Shown here in pieces: positions 33,195 to 40,214 of a stretch of 54,008 nucleotides of DNA. The position numbers were made by a program, and so were the translations under genes. Within the stretch, counting starts at the first letter, position 1; every line of letters starts with the position of its first letter. The notes below the pieces were generated by a model that saw nothing but the letters and a program-made list of their open reading frames with translations, was not told the DNA's origin and did not search any database. This stretch comes from Fibrobacter succinogenes (GTDB lineage Bacteria > Fibrobacterota > Fibrobacteria > Fibrobacterales > Fibrobacteraceae). The stretch spans positions 1 through 54,008 of the forward strand of contig CADBHQ010000034.1 of the NCBI GenBank assembly GCA_902794535.1, written 5' to 3'.

Positions 33195-34705
33195 GCGAAG
33201 ACATTTTAGCCAAAATCGTACGTATGCGCCGCGAAGATATTTCGCGGTTGGGTTTGAATTTCGGAATTGAAATTCCCGAAAAACGCCGTGGCGGTCATAC
33301 CGAATTTCTTGGGAACGCCGGTGCGATTCTTGAAGTCAAGCGAGCATCGCCTTCTAAGGGCGATATTGCGCCGGACTTGGACCCCGTAGCGTTGGCGACG
33401 ACTTATGCCGAGGCCCATGCGCAGGCGGTTTCGGTGCTTACCGAAGGTAATTTCTTTAAGGGAACGCTCCGCGACTTGATTGCGGTTGCCGACTTGATGG
33501 AGCGCCGTCGCAAGCAGGGCTTGCATGCCTGCGCCGTACTTCGCAAAGATTTTCTCTTGTTTGAAGATGAAATCGATATCGCTTACCGTTGCGGTGCCGA
33601 TGCGGTGCTCTTGATTGCTCGTATTTTAGAAGACAATCAGCTTGTGAAGATGGCGAAGCGTGCACAGTCTTTTGACATGCAGGCCTTTGTCGAAGTCCGC
33701 GAAGTCGATGACTTGCGCAAGCTGAAAGTCGTGACCGAAGCCCTTGGCGAATCTGCTGCCAAGACCATTGTCGCGGGCGTAAATTCTCGCGATTTAGCGA
33801 CCTTCCATACGGACCCGCTGGTGCCGGCGTCGGTGCGTAGCAAGCTTCCGGCCAAGGCTGTTTTTGAATCTGGAATTTTATGCCCGGCCGATGCGACTTA
33901 TGCACGCAACCTCGGCTTTACGGGAATCTTGGTGGGCGAGGCTGTTGCCAAAAATCCGCCGCTTGCCAAAGAAGTGGTCGGCGCGTTTGAATCGGGCTCC
34001 GAAAATGCCCGTGGCAAGTTCTGGAAAAAGTTTGCAGAGCGCAAGGCTGTCAAAAAGGCGGGCCCGCTCGTTAAAATTTGTGGCATTACCCGTGACGAAG
34101 ATGGTAAGCTGGCCGCTGAACTTGGTGCCGACATGCTCGGCTTTGTATTCAGCACCACCAAGCGCTTGACTACCGAAGAATTCGTGCGCAGTTTTGCCGA
34201 AAAGATCCGCGTGTGTCATCCTGAGCGCAGTGCAAACGGAGTCGAAGGATCTCCGCTCCTTGTTGGCGTCATCACCGATCCCGAATCCGTTGAAGGCAAA
34301 ACCGCTATCAAGCTTGCCAAAGAAGGCGTGCTCGATGCAGTCCAGCTTCACGGCGTTGAACCGAAAAATGCTGACTTTGCATACTATTGTGCCGCCCGCG
34401 TTGGCGAAGAATCCGATTTCGACAAGGTGGCTGCCCTCCGCAAGAATGGTGAACCCCGCATTCTCTTGGATGCCAAAGTCGAAGGAATCCCTGGCGGCAC
34501 GGGCAAGACCATTCCCGAAAACCTGCTCCGCGAAAAAGCGGGGGATATCCCTCTCTGGCTTGCTGGCGGCATCACGCCTGAAAATGTGGGCGCGATTGTC
34601 CAAAAGTTCCACCTGGAACTCGTCGATGTTTCCAGCGGTGTCGAAGATGCCCCCGGAATCAAAAACAGTGAAAAACTGAAGGCGTTGTTTGCGGCTCTTT
34701 CGTAA
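33191..34705 (+). CDS. trpCF: fused indole-3-glycerol phosphate synthase / phosphoribosylanthranilate isomerase
   Basis: The 504-aa protein joins TrpC (about 1-265) and TrpF (about 295-504), giving two consecutive steps after TrpD. The TrpC barrel has EVKRASPSKGDI, SVLTEGNFFKG, VLRKDFLL, GADAVLLIARIL, EVREVDDL, VNSRDL and FESGI. The TrpF barrel starts with KICGITRDED and has DAVQLHG, LDAKVEG and WLAGGITPENV. TrpF holds an insertion of about 14 residues, CHPERSANGVEGSP, at about residue 343, encoded by a copy of a dispersed DNA repeat. The ends of TrpF strands on both sides are intact (KIRV and LLVGV), so function may be retained. Translation is coupled to cytX. Confidence 0.94.
   Translation: MSEDILAKIVRMRREDISRLGLNFGIEIPEKRRGGHTEFLGNAGAILEVKRASPSKGDIAPDLDPVALATTYAEAHAQAVSVLTEGNFFKGTLRDLIAVADLMERRRKQGLHACAVLRKDFLLFEDEIDIAYRCGADAVLLIARILEDNQLVKMAKRAQSFDMQAFVEVREVDDLRKLKVVTEALGESAAKTIVAGVNSRDLATFHTDPLVPASVRSKLPAKAVFESGILCPADATYARNLGFTGILVGEAVAKNPPLAKEVVGAFESGSENARGKFWKKFAERKAVKKAGPLVKICGITRDEDGKLAAELGADMLGFVFSTTKRLTTEEFVRSFAEKIRVCHPERSANGVEGSPLLVGVITDPESVEGKTAIKLAKEGVLDAVQLHGVEPKNADFAYYCAARVGEESDFDKVAALRKNGEPRILLDAKVEGIPGGTGKTIPENLLREKAGDIPLWLAGGITPENVGAIVQKFHLELVDVSSGVEDAPGIKNSEKLKALFAALS
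34215..34254. repeat. CHPERS-type repeat inserted inside trpF
   Basis: The stretch starts GTCATCCTGAGCGCAG and ends GTCGAAGGATCTCC, the form of a widespread extragenic repeat. Here it is in frame in trpCF and adds about 14 codons. A shorter relative starts GTCATCCCCGCG at 40181. Confidence 0.75.
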
Positions 34706-34783
34706 AATAGCCCAAATGGCCGAATTTAGGTCTTTTTGTACAAATTATGAAAGAAATTTTTACAAAAATCTTGCGCTAACCTA

Positions 34784-34812
34784 TTGACAGACAACGAATT
34801 AGTATATATATT
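34784..34812 (+). promoter_or_regulatory. promoter of the Trp-less leader module
   Basis: TTGACA (34784-34789), a perfect -35 box, is followed by 17 bases and TATATT (34807-34812). It is the best consensus promoter in the window. The leader ATG follows after 12 bases. Confidence 0.8.
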
Positions 34813-34824
34813 GAAGACATAAAG

Positions 34825-34890
34825 ATGAAATTGGCAATCCGCTTTGACGCTAGCGCCGCTATCGACGAGGTTCTCAAAGAAGGGATTTAG
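34825..34890 (+). CDS. 21-aa leader-like peptide without Trp codons
   Basis: The peptide MKLAIRFDASAAIDEVLKEGI is related to the trpB leader 180 bases downstream (shared AIRF and MK start) but has no Trp. The bases around its start codon (GATGAAATTGGCAA, 34824-34837) can pair with TTGCCATTTCATC (34893-34905) just after the stop; the trpB leader has the same stem with changed, still pairing bases. A strong terminator then ends the transcript. It looks like a duplicated leader that now forms its own short RNA of about 130 bases. Whether the peptide or the RNA matters is unknown. Confidence 0.6.
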   Translation: MKLAIRFDASAAIDEVLKEGI

Positions 34891-34917
34891 GCTTGCCATT
34901 TCATCAAGTGTTTAACG

Positions 34918-34953
34918 GAAGACTCTCGATGATCGAGAGTCTTCACTTTTTTT
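34918..34953 (+). terminator. terminator of the Trp-less leader module
   Basis: GAAGACTCTCGA and TCGAGAGTCTTC form a perfect 12-bp stem with a TGA loop, followed by ACTTTTTTT. It takes the place of the attenuator in the paralogous trp leader. Confidence 0.88.
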
Positions 34954-34965
34954 GTACACAACCCC

Positions 34966-34994
34966 TTGCCACATTAAAGAGACATTCCTAAATT
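34966..34994 (+). promoter_or_regulatory. trpB leader promoter, leaderless
   Basis: TTGCCA (34966-34971) and TAAATT (34989-34994) are separated by 17 bases. Seven bases (AGGACGC) then lead to the leader ATG at 35002, as in the trpL-trpE promoter. Confidence 0.7.
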
Positions 34995-35001
34995 AGGACG
35001 C

Positions 35002-35058
35002 ATGAAGATGAATTCAGCAATCCGTTTCAACCGTTGGTGGTGGGGCTCTACTAAATAG
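35002..35058 (+). CDS. trpL: second trp leader peptide, before trpB
   Basis: The 18-residue peptide MKMNSAIRFNRWWWGSTK has three adjacent Trp codons. It precedes its own attenuator and trpBA, so this half of the pathway is attenuated independently of trpE. The stretch GATGAATTCAGCAA (35007-35020) inside the leader can pair with TTGCTGATTTCATC (35067-35080) after it. The second ATG (35008) corresponds in position to the start of the Trp-less leader. Confidence 0.85.
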   Translation: MKMNSAIRFNRWWWGSTK

Positions 35059-35092
35059 AGTCCGTTTTGCTGATTTCATCAAGTGTTTTGTA

Positions 35093-35128
35093 AAAGGCTT
35101 TCGGACTCCCGAAGGCCTTTAATTTTTT
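35093..35128 (+). terminator. attenuator hairpin before trpB
   Basis: AAAGGCTTTCGG pairs with CCGAAGGCCTTT (one G-U), followed by AATTTTTT. The sequence is close to the attenuator before trpE. Confidence 0.82.
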
Positions 35129-35180
35129 ACCCTCAACAAAGAATTTTAACCCTAACCACTAACCACTGCTCATAAACCCT

Positions 35181-36412
35181 ATGACTTCCACAACTTCTAA
35201 CAACGGTTTCTTTGACAAGTTCGGCGGCAAGTATGTTGCCGAAATTATCCGCCGTCCGCTCGACGACCTCGAAGCGGCCTTCAACAAGTACATCCACGAT
35301 CCGGAATTCCTCGAAGAACTCCGTATCATCCAGCGTGACTACATTGGCCGCGAAACGCCGCTGTATTACGCTCCGACGGCAACGGAACTTCTGGGTGGCG
35401 CTCAGATTTACATCAAGCTTGAAGGCCTTGCCAACACGGGTGCCCACAAGATCAACAACGCCATCGGCCAGTGCCTCTTGGCCAAGAAGATGGGCAAGAC
35501 CCGCATCATTGCAGAGACTGGTGCCGGTCAGCACGGCCTTGCGACGGCTGCCGCTTGCGCCAAGCTTGGCCTCCGAACGTGGCGACCATGGAAATGTACG
35601 GTGCCAAGGTTGTGCCGGTCACGAGCGGTGCCCGCACCCTTAAGGACGCCGTGAACGAAGCCATGCGCGACTGGGCTACGAATTTCAAGAACACGCACTA
35701 TGTGCTGGGTTCTGCTCTCGGTCCGGCTCCGTTCCCGGATATCGTTCGTACCTTCCAGTCCATTATCGGTGAAGAAGTCAAGCGCCAGGCCGCTGAACGC
35801 AACATTGACATCGCAGCCGTTGTCGCATGCGTGGGTGGCGGTAGCAACTCAATCGGCGTGTTCACGCCGTTTATCGAAGACAAAAATGTGCGCCTGATTG
35901 GTGCCGAAGCCGGTGGCATCGGCCCGAACAAGGGTGAAAACGCTGCCCGCATGACGGGTAACGCTAGCCGCGAAGGCATTCTGCAGGGTTACAAGAGCCG
36001 CTTCCTCATCGATGAAGATGGTCAGTCGCTGCCGACCCGTTCTATCTCGGCAGGCCTTGACTACATGGGAATCGGCCCGCAGCTCGCCGCCCTCGGCGAA
36101 TCTGGCCGCGTGGAATTTACGGCAATTCTCGACAAGGAAGCTCTTGAAGCGGTGAAGTTCTTTGCCCGCAACGAAGGCATTCTCTTTGCTCTCGAAAGCG
36201 CTCACGCAGGTGCTGCCGCCATGAAGATTGCAAAGGAACTTCCGAAGGACAAGGCGCTCGTCATCAATATGAGTGGCCGCGGTGACAAGGATATCTTTAT
36301 CACAAGCCCGGTGTTCCGCCCCGAAAAGTGGAAGGAATTCCTGAAGGCGGAACTTGTTCGCCTTGAAAACAACGAAGACATCCACGACGCCGAAATTATG
36401 ACAAGGAAGTAA
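35181..36412 (+). pseudogene. trpB: tryptophan synthase beta chain, disrupted by a deletion
   Basis: TrpB makes tryptophan from indole and serine with PLP. The first part (residues 1-131) is normal, with the PLP lysine in GLANTGAHKINN (Lys90) and ETGAGQHGLATAAACAKLGL. At about 35572 the frame breaks: the next recognisable residues, PNVATMEMYGAKVVPVTSG, are one frame away. In other TrpB proteins about 15 residues (the form KCxxYMGxxDxxRQ) stand between, so about 46 bases are missing. The remainder is normal, including ACVGGGSNSIG and the C-terminus. As read, translation would run on to 35654 and give a 157-residue fragment without activity. Either the gene is dead, or the assembly dropped 46 bases. 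The start has no clear Shine-Dalgarno. Confidence 0.9.
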
Positions 36413-36417
36413 TCACC

Positions 36418-37170
36418 ATGAATTTAATGTCTCATCTTATTGCGGGTTTTCCTGACGCAGAAACTTCTATCGCCATCGCCGACGCACTTGTGAAGGGTGG
36501 CGCAAATATCCTTGAAATTCAGCTTGCCTTCAGTGATCCGAGTGCCGACGGCCCGGCCATTCAGACGGCATCGACCATTGCTCTTGACAAGGGGTACTCC
36601 ACCAAGCAGGGCCTCGAAATCGTGAAAAAAATTCACGAACGTCACCCTGAGACGCCCATCTACATCATGACTTACGGTTCCCTCGCCTTTACGCCGGGCA
36701 TCGAGAATTTCGTCAAGATGTGCAAGGACGCAGGCGTGTCCGCTTGCATCATTCCGGACTTGCCCTTCGACGGCGACGAAGGCCTGACCGAAGCTTGCAA
36801 AAAGCACGGCCTTGAAAATATCCCGGTGGCCGCTCCGAGCATGACCAAGGAACGCCTCGAAGCAATGGCTTCCAAGGGTTTCAAGTACATCTATGCGGCT
36901 CTCCGCGCCGGTACGACCGGTAGCGAAACCACCATTGACCAGGCAACGCTCGACTTTATCGACACCGTCGGTAAGGGTGGCGCCAAGGTGCTCGGCGGCT
37001 TCGGTATCCGCAATGGAGAGCAATCCAAGGTGCTCAGCAAGCATGTGTATGCCGTGGTCGCGGGCTCCGTGTTCGTGAACATCGTGCTGAACAACGAAAA
37101 CTCTGCCGAAGGACGCAAAAAAGCCATCGCCGAAATCGAAGCGAAGGCTAAGGAAATCTCAGGAAATTAA
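36418..37170 (+). CDS. trpA: tryptophan synthase alpha chain
   Basis: TrpA cleaves indole-3-glycerol phosphate and passes indole to TrpB. The 250-aa protein is a little shorter than usual at the N-terminus (begins MNLMSHLIAGFPD). The catalytic Glu lies in NILEIQLAFSDPSADGPAIQ, where IQLAFSDP replaces the common LGIPFSDP, and the catalytic Asp is in SADGP. PDLPFDGDEG, APSMTKERL and GGFGIRNGEQ are also recognisable. It follows trpB by five bases and is intact, although its partner is broken as read. Confidence 0.93.
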   Translation: MNLMSHLIAGFPDAETSIAIADALVKGGANILEIQLAFSDPSADGPAIQTASTIALDKGYSTKQGLEIVKKIHERHPETPIYIMTYGSLAFTPGIENFVKMCKDAGVSACIIPDLPFDGDEGLTEACKKHGLENIPVAAPSMTKERLEAMASKGFKYIYAALRAGTTGSETTIDQATLDFIDTVGKGGAKVLGGFGIRNGEQSKVLSKHVYAVVAGSVFVNIVLNNENSAEGRKKAIAEIEAKAKEISGN

Positions 37171-37240
37171 AATCTATTAGATTGCCACACGGGTTCGAAA
37201 TGCCTAACGGCATTTCAGAAAAAGTGGGCGATTAAAATTT

Positions 37241-37270
37241 GCCGGTGGATTATTTCCATCGGCTTTTTCT
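37241..37270 (+). terminator. terminator after trpA
   Basis: GCCGGTGGA and TCCATCGGC form a stem followed by TTTTTCTTTTATTTTTT. A second perfect stem, GAAATGCC TAAC GGCATTTC, lies just upstream at 37197-37216 without a T-run. Confidence 0.75.
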
Positions 37271-37271
37271 T

Positions 37272-38036
37272 TTATTTTTTCTTTTGCTGTGCCTGTTGCT
37301 CTTCCATCAATTTCTTTTGATGCTCGTATTCGGCAATGATTGGCTTTAATCTTTCATAGAAGGGAAGATAGTAGGGGACTTCATCGATAACTTCAAGTTC
37401 ACCCTGTTTGTTGAATCCAAGCATATAGGTGTCGTTGACAATGAAGAGGGGCTCGACCATCTTGAACGGGCTGAACCAAACGATGGTTTCCATTTCAGCG
37501 GTGCTGATGGTTCGAATGGTGATTTCTCCAAGCGCGTTAGCTTCTTCGCTGCCTGCTGGGGCGGTGTAGAATGCGGGGCGGCGGATTTCTTGTCTGACTC
37601 CTTCCCAAGCTTTTCTAGCGGATTTCGCAGTCTTGGGAATGGCGTACTTGAATTTGAACTTTTCGTCGCCAGCCTTGAAGGTGAATGTGTTTTTGCGCTT
37701 GTTAAAGAATTCGTTCTGACCGGTTTGGTCAATTTTTTCCCAAGTGCCCGGCATCAAGAATAGGTACTTGGCAATGGGGAGATTGCTTTCTTCGACAGCA
37801 AGGTCTTCTTTTAGCTTGTTGTATGTGGCGATAACGAGCGAGTCGCTTGCAAGTACGTACTGCATGTTATCAGGGAGCTTTTGGTACTTGATTTCTTCGG
37901 GGCGGTTGTTCTGTGCCGATCCGGAGTATTCGCCACCGGGGATTTCCTTGTGGTCAGAAAGTTCCCTAGGCATGCTCGCACAACCGACGAACATACTTGT
38001 AATGCCTAAAATGGCAAGAAACTTGAAGTTGAGCAT
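37272..38036 (-). CDS. lipoprotein of unknown function
   Basis: The 254-aa lipoprotein has the lipobox VGC (MLNFKFLAILGITSMFVGC) and a clear GGAG before the start. The mature part is hydrophilic, beta-rich in the middle (NTFTFKAGDEKFKFKYAIP, MVEPLFIVNDTYMLGFNKQGELEVIDEVPYY) and ends in a Gln/Lys-rich tail (KKLMEEQQAQQKKK) that looks like a coiled coil. I do not recognise a family. It follows the 38061-39233 gene by 24 bases on the same strand and is probably co-transcribed. Confidence 0.82.
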   Translation of the reverse strand: MLNFKFLAILGITSMFVGCASMPRELSDHKEIPGGEYSGSAQNNRPEEIKYQKLPDNMQYVLASDSLVIATYNKLKEDLAVEESNLPIAKYLFLMPGTWEKIDQTGQNEFFNKRKNTFTFKAGDEKFKFKYAIPKTAKSARKAWEGVRQEIRRPAFYTAPAGSEEANALGEITIRTISTAEMETIVWFSPFKMVEPLFIVNDTYMLGFNKQGELEVIDEVPYYLPFYERLKPIIAEYEHQKKLMEEQQAQQKKK

Positions 38037-38060
38037 GTTTTTTCTCCTTTTTAAAAAAAG

Positions 38061-39233
38061 CTAGTAGTTTACGGCGCCGTAGAAGTTGAACGAACCGAAA
38101 ACTTGGTCGTTGAAGAATCCATCTTCAACAGCATCGTAAGATGCTCCCATTTCAAATTGGTATTTGCAGTAACGGCAGAAGACGATGCCTGCATTAACGT
38201 CGCCTGCAATATTTATGGCGAACTTATCGCGGAACCTGCGATAATGGTCATCGTATTGCATGCCGAGACCGAGTTGCGCACCGACAAAGGGTGTAACCGG
38301 GAGATTAAACATGTTGATGCGGAAACCGTACATGAGCATCGCACGCCAGCCCCAGTTGTGCCATCCGTTGCCCGGGTTGAATCCGTAGATATTCAGAGAG
38401 GTTAACGCGAATCTTCCTCCTTGATCGTAAATTTTACCTTCGCGAAGGGAGGCTGCTCTGCTGAAGTCGCGGTCTGGGTTCAGGTCTTCGTCTTCCCAGT
38501 TGTACCAGATAGACATGCCTCCGCCTATCGTGCGCCATTTACGGGATGCGCCGGCATGTTTTTTATTTTCCGAGCTCTCGACTTCGGCTACCTTCTCTTC
38601 TTCCTCTTCTTCTTTTTGTTCAAAAAGTGCGACGCCTATTTCCCGTGCATCGCTAGACAGGGGGGCTTCAACATGCACGAGCACCCAGTTTTCTTTTTCG
38701 GTATAGATAGCGAAGTCGCACACCTTCTTTGCGTTGGCGGCAAGGCAGGTCCATGCTCTGCGCTTCTCCAAATCCTGCCCTTCGGTCTTTACCGCGTCCT
38801 CTGAATCATTGGCATTGTTCAGTTGCCCCGCCCTCCAATTCAGCATATACTTTATCTTGGCGGCATCCGTCTTCGCGCTTCCCAACAACGACTTGAACTG
38901 ATTGTCCAGCGCGCTCTTGCCAAGAGCAAATATTTCAATTTTCTCGTCGCTCGAGTTACGCTCAAATTTGACTTCTTGGCTGTTCATCGTAGAGGAGTTT
39001 TTCTTGAGTTTCCATTTCGGTTCGGGCAAGAACACCGTCATCTTCTCTGGAGATTCCAACACGAATTCGCCGGAATACCACTTGCTAGAGCTCTCGCCAC
39101 TATTCACGACAGCGTTAACGGCATTGCTTGCGACAGATTGTCCGATAGATTTGACTATGCTTGCACACCCGACGAGCATGGTGGAAAGCGCAATTGCCGT
39201 TATGGCAAATTTGGGCACATATATTTTATTCAT
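38061..39233 (-). CDS. lipoprotein with C-terminal barrel-like region
   Basis: The 390-aa protein has a lipoprotein signal ending in LVGC. Residues about 50-210 form a domain with VFLPEPKWKLKKN, MLNWRAGQL and AWTCLAANAKKVCDFAIYTEKENWVLVHVEAP. A Glu-rich stretch (QKEEEEEEKVAEVE) links it to a C-terminal region of about 160 residues rich in Tyr, Trp and Gly strands (MSIWYNWEDED, NIYGFNPGNGWHNWGWRAMLMYGFRI, SFNFYGAVNY), which resembles an outer-membrane barrel. A lipid anchor plus barrel is unusual; the assignment is tentative. It is the first gene of a two-gene unit. Confidence 0.82.
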   Translation of the reverse strand: MNKIYVPKFAITAIALSTMLVGCASIVKSIGQSVASNAVNAVVNSGESSSKWYSGEFVLESPEKMTVFLPEPKWKLKKNSSTMNSQEVKFERNSSDEKIEIFALGKSALDNQFKSLLGSAKTDAAKIKYMLNWRAGQLNNANDSEDAVKTEGQDLEKRRAWTCLAANAKKVCDFAIYTEKENWVLVHVEAPLSSDAREIGVALFEQKEEEEEEKVAEVESSENKKHAGASRKWRTIGGGMSIWYNWEDEDLNPDRDFSRAASLREGKIYDQGGRFALTSLNIYGFNPGNGWHNWGWRAMLMYGFRINMFNLPVTPFVGAQLGLGMQYDDHYRRFRDKFAINIAGDVNAGIVFCRYCKYQFEMGASYDAVEDGFFNDQVFGSFNFYGAVNY

Positions 39234-39365
39234 CGATTTATCCCCTGTAGTCGATTACGTTCGGTTTTTAGCGGTACCGAATTGAACCTTGCTTTTGAAT
39301 ATATCTTATTTCTTTCGAATGTGTATAATTTTTTACAAAAAAGTTCCAAAAGTACTTTTGGGGGA

Positions 39366-39556
39366 TTACCGTGAGCAACAAAGCCCCATGCGTTAAGCTG
39401 GGGCGGTTGCGAGAGCGAGCGCTCAGGGTACGTACTTAGTACGATTGGGCGCGAGCTGTCTTACCGTGAACAACAAAGCCCTCGGGTGTTAACCGAGGGC
39501 GTTTGTGAGAGCGAGGCGAAATCACATTTTTATTTATGCGATAGAGCCGAGCGGTC
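39366..39556. repeat. modular hairpin repeats behind thrH
   Basis: The gap from 39234 to 39556 holds leader sequence for the lipoprotein and then repeats of the 10.0-kb family. TTACCGTGAGCAACAAA is followed by the stem GCCCCA / TGGGGC and GCGAGAGCGAG; then a stem CGTAC / GTACG; then TTACCGTGAACAACAAA with the stem GCCCTCGG / CCGAGGGC and GAGAGCGAGGCGAA. The last copy runs into the thrH stop codon, just as the 10.2-kb copy runs into the nuoN stop. Confidence 0.78.
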
Positions 39557-40174
39557 TTATAAAGTGGCCTGGAACTGGTGGAATTTTTCCAGGAGTTCGG
39601 CGTAGGTCTTGGTGGAATCCAGCTGCGGGAACTGGGCAACGATGGAGTCCGGGGCGCAGAAGAAGCAGCCCTTGTCGGCCTGCTTGAGCATGCCCGTGTC
39701 GTTGAAGGAGTCTCCCGAAGCGAACACCTTGAAGTTTAGGTCCTGCAGGTGCTTCACGACCTTCGTCTTCTGGTCGTTGAGTCGCAGGTGGTAACCCTTG
39801 ATCATGTCGTTTTCGACTTCCAGGTTGTGGCAGAAGATCGTCGGGAAACCGAGGTTCTTCATGATGGGGTAGGCGAATTCCTGGAACGTGTCCGAAAGAA
39901 TAATCACCTGGGCTTCGTCGCGGAGTTTGTCCATAAAGTCGCGGGCGCCGTCGAGCAAGCCGAGATTTGCAATCACGTTCTGAATATCCGAAAGCTTGAT
40001 GCCTTCGCGTTCGAGAATCTTGATGCGGCCCTTCATGAGCACGTCGTAGTCGGGAATGTCGCGCGTAGTCAGGCGCAGGTCCTTGATGCCCGTCTTTTCG
40101 GCGACGGCAATCCAGATTTCAGGGGCGAGGACACCTTCAAGGTCCAGGGTAACGACACATTGCTTTGTGAACAT
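39557..40174 (-). CDS. thrH: ThrH-type HAD phosphatase (phosphoserine/homoserine)
   Basis: The 205-aa protein closely follows ThrH, a HAD-family enzyme with phosphoserine phosphatase and phosphoserine:homoserine phosphotransferase activity in Pseudomonas. The nucleophile motif is LDLEGVLAPEIW, followed by TTRDIPDYDVLMKGRIKIL, the Ser motif VIILSDTF and the metal motif ASGDSFNDTGML. It may serve serine or threonine synthesis. The start is separated from the likely Shine-Dalgarno (AAGGAG near 40205-40210) by an inserted repeat. It lies 40 bases behind the Hsp33 gene on the same strand. Confidence 0.9.
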   Translation of the reverse strand: MFTKQCVVTLDLEGVLAPEIWIAVAEKTGIKDLRLTTRDIPDYDVLMKGRIKILEREGIKLSDIQNVIANLGLLDGARDFMDKLRDEAQVIILSDTFQEFAYPIMKNLGFPTIFCHNLEVENDMIKGYHLRLNDQKTKVVKHLQDLNFKVFASGDSFNDTGMLKQADKGCFFCAPDSIVAQFPQLDSTKTYAELLEKFHQFQATL

Positions 40175-40180
40175 ACTAAT

Positions 40181-40207
40181 GTCATCCCCGCGAAGGCGGG
40201 GATCTCC
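40181..40207. repeat. dispersed palindromic repeat in front of thrH
   Basis: GTCATCCCCGCG AAGG CGGGGATCTCC is a copy of the well-known VIPAKAGI-type repeat. It stands between AAGGAG and the thrH start codon and can form a stable stem (CCCCGC / GCGGGG) there. Confidence 0.75.
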
Positions 40208-40214
40208 TTAACGT

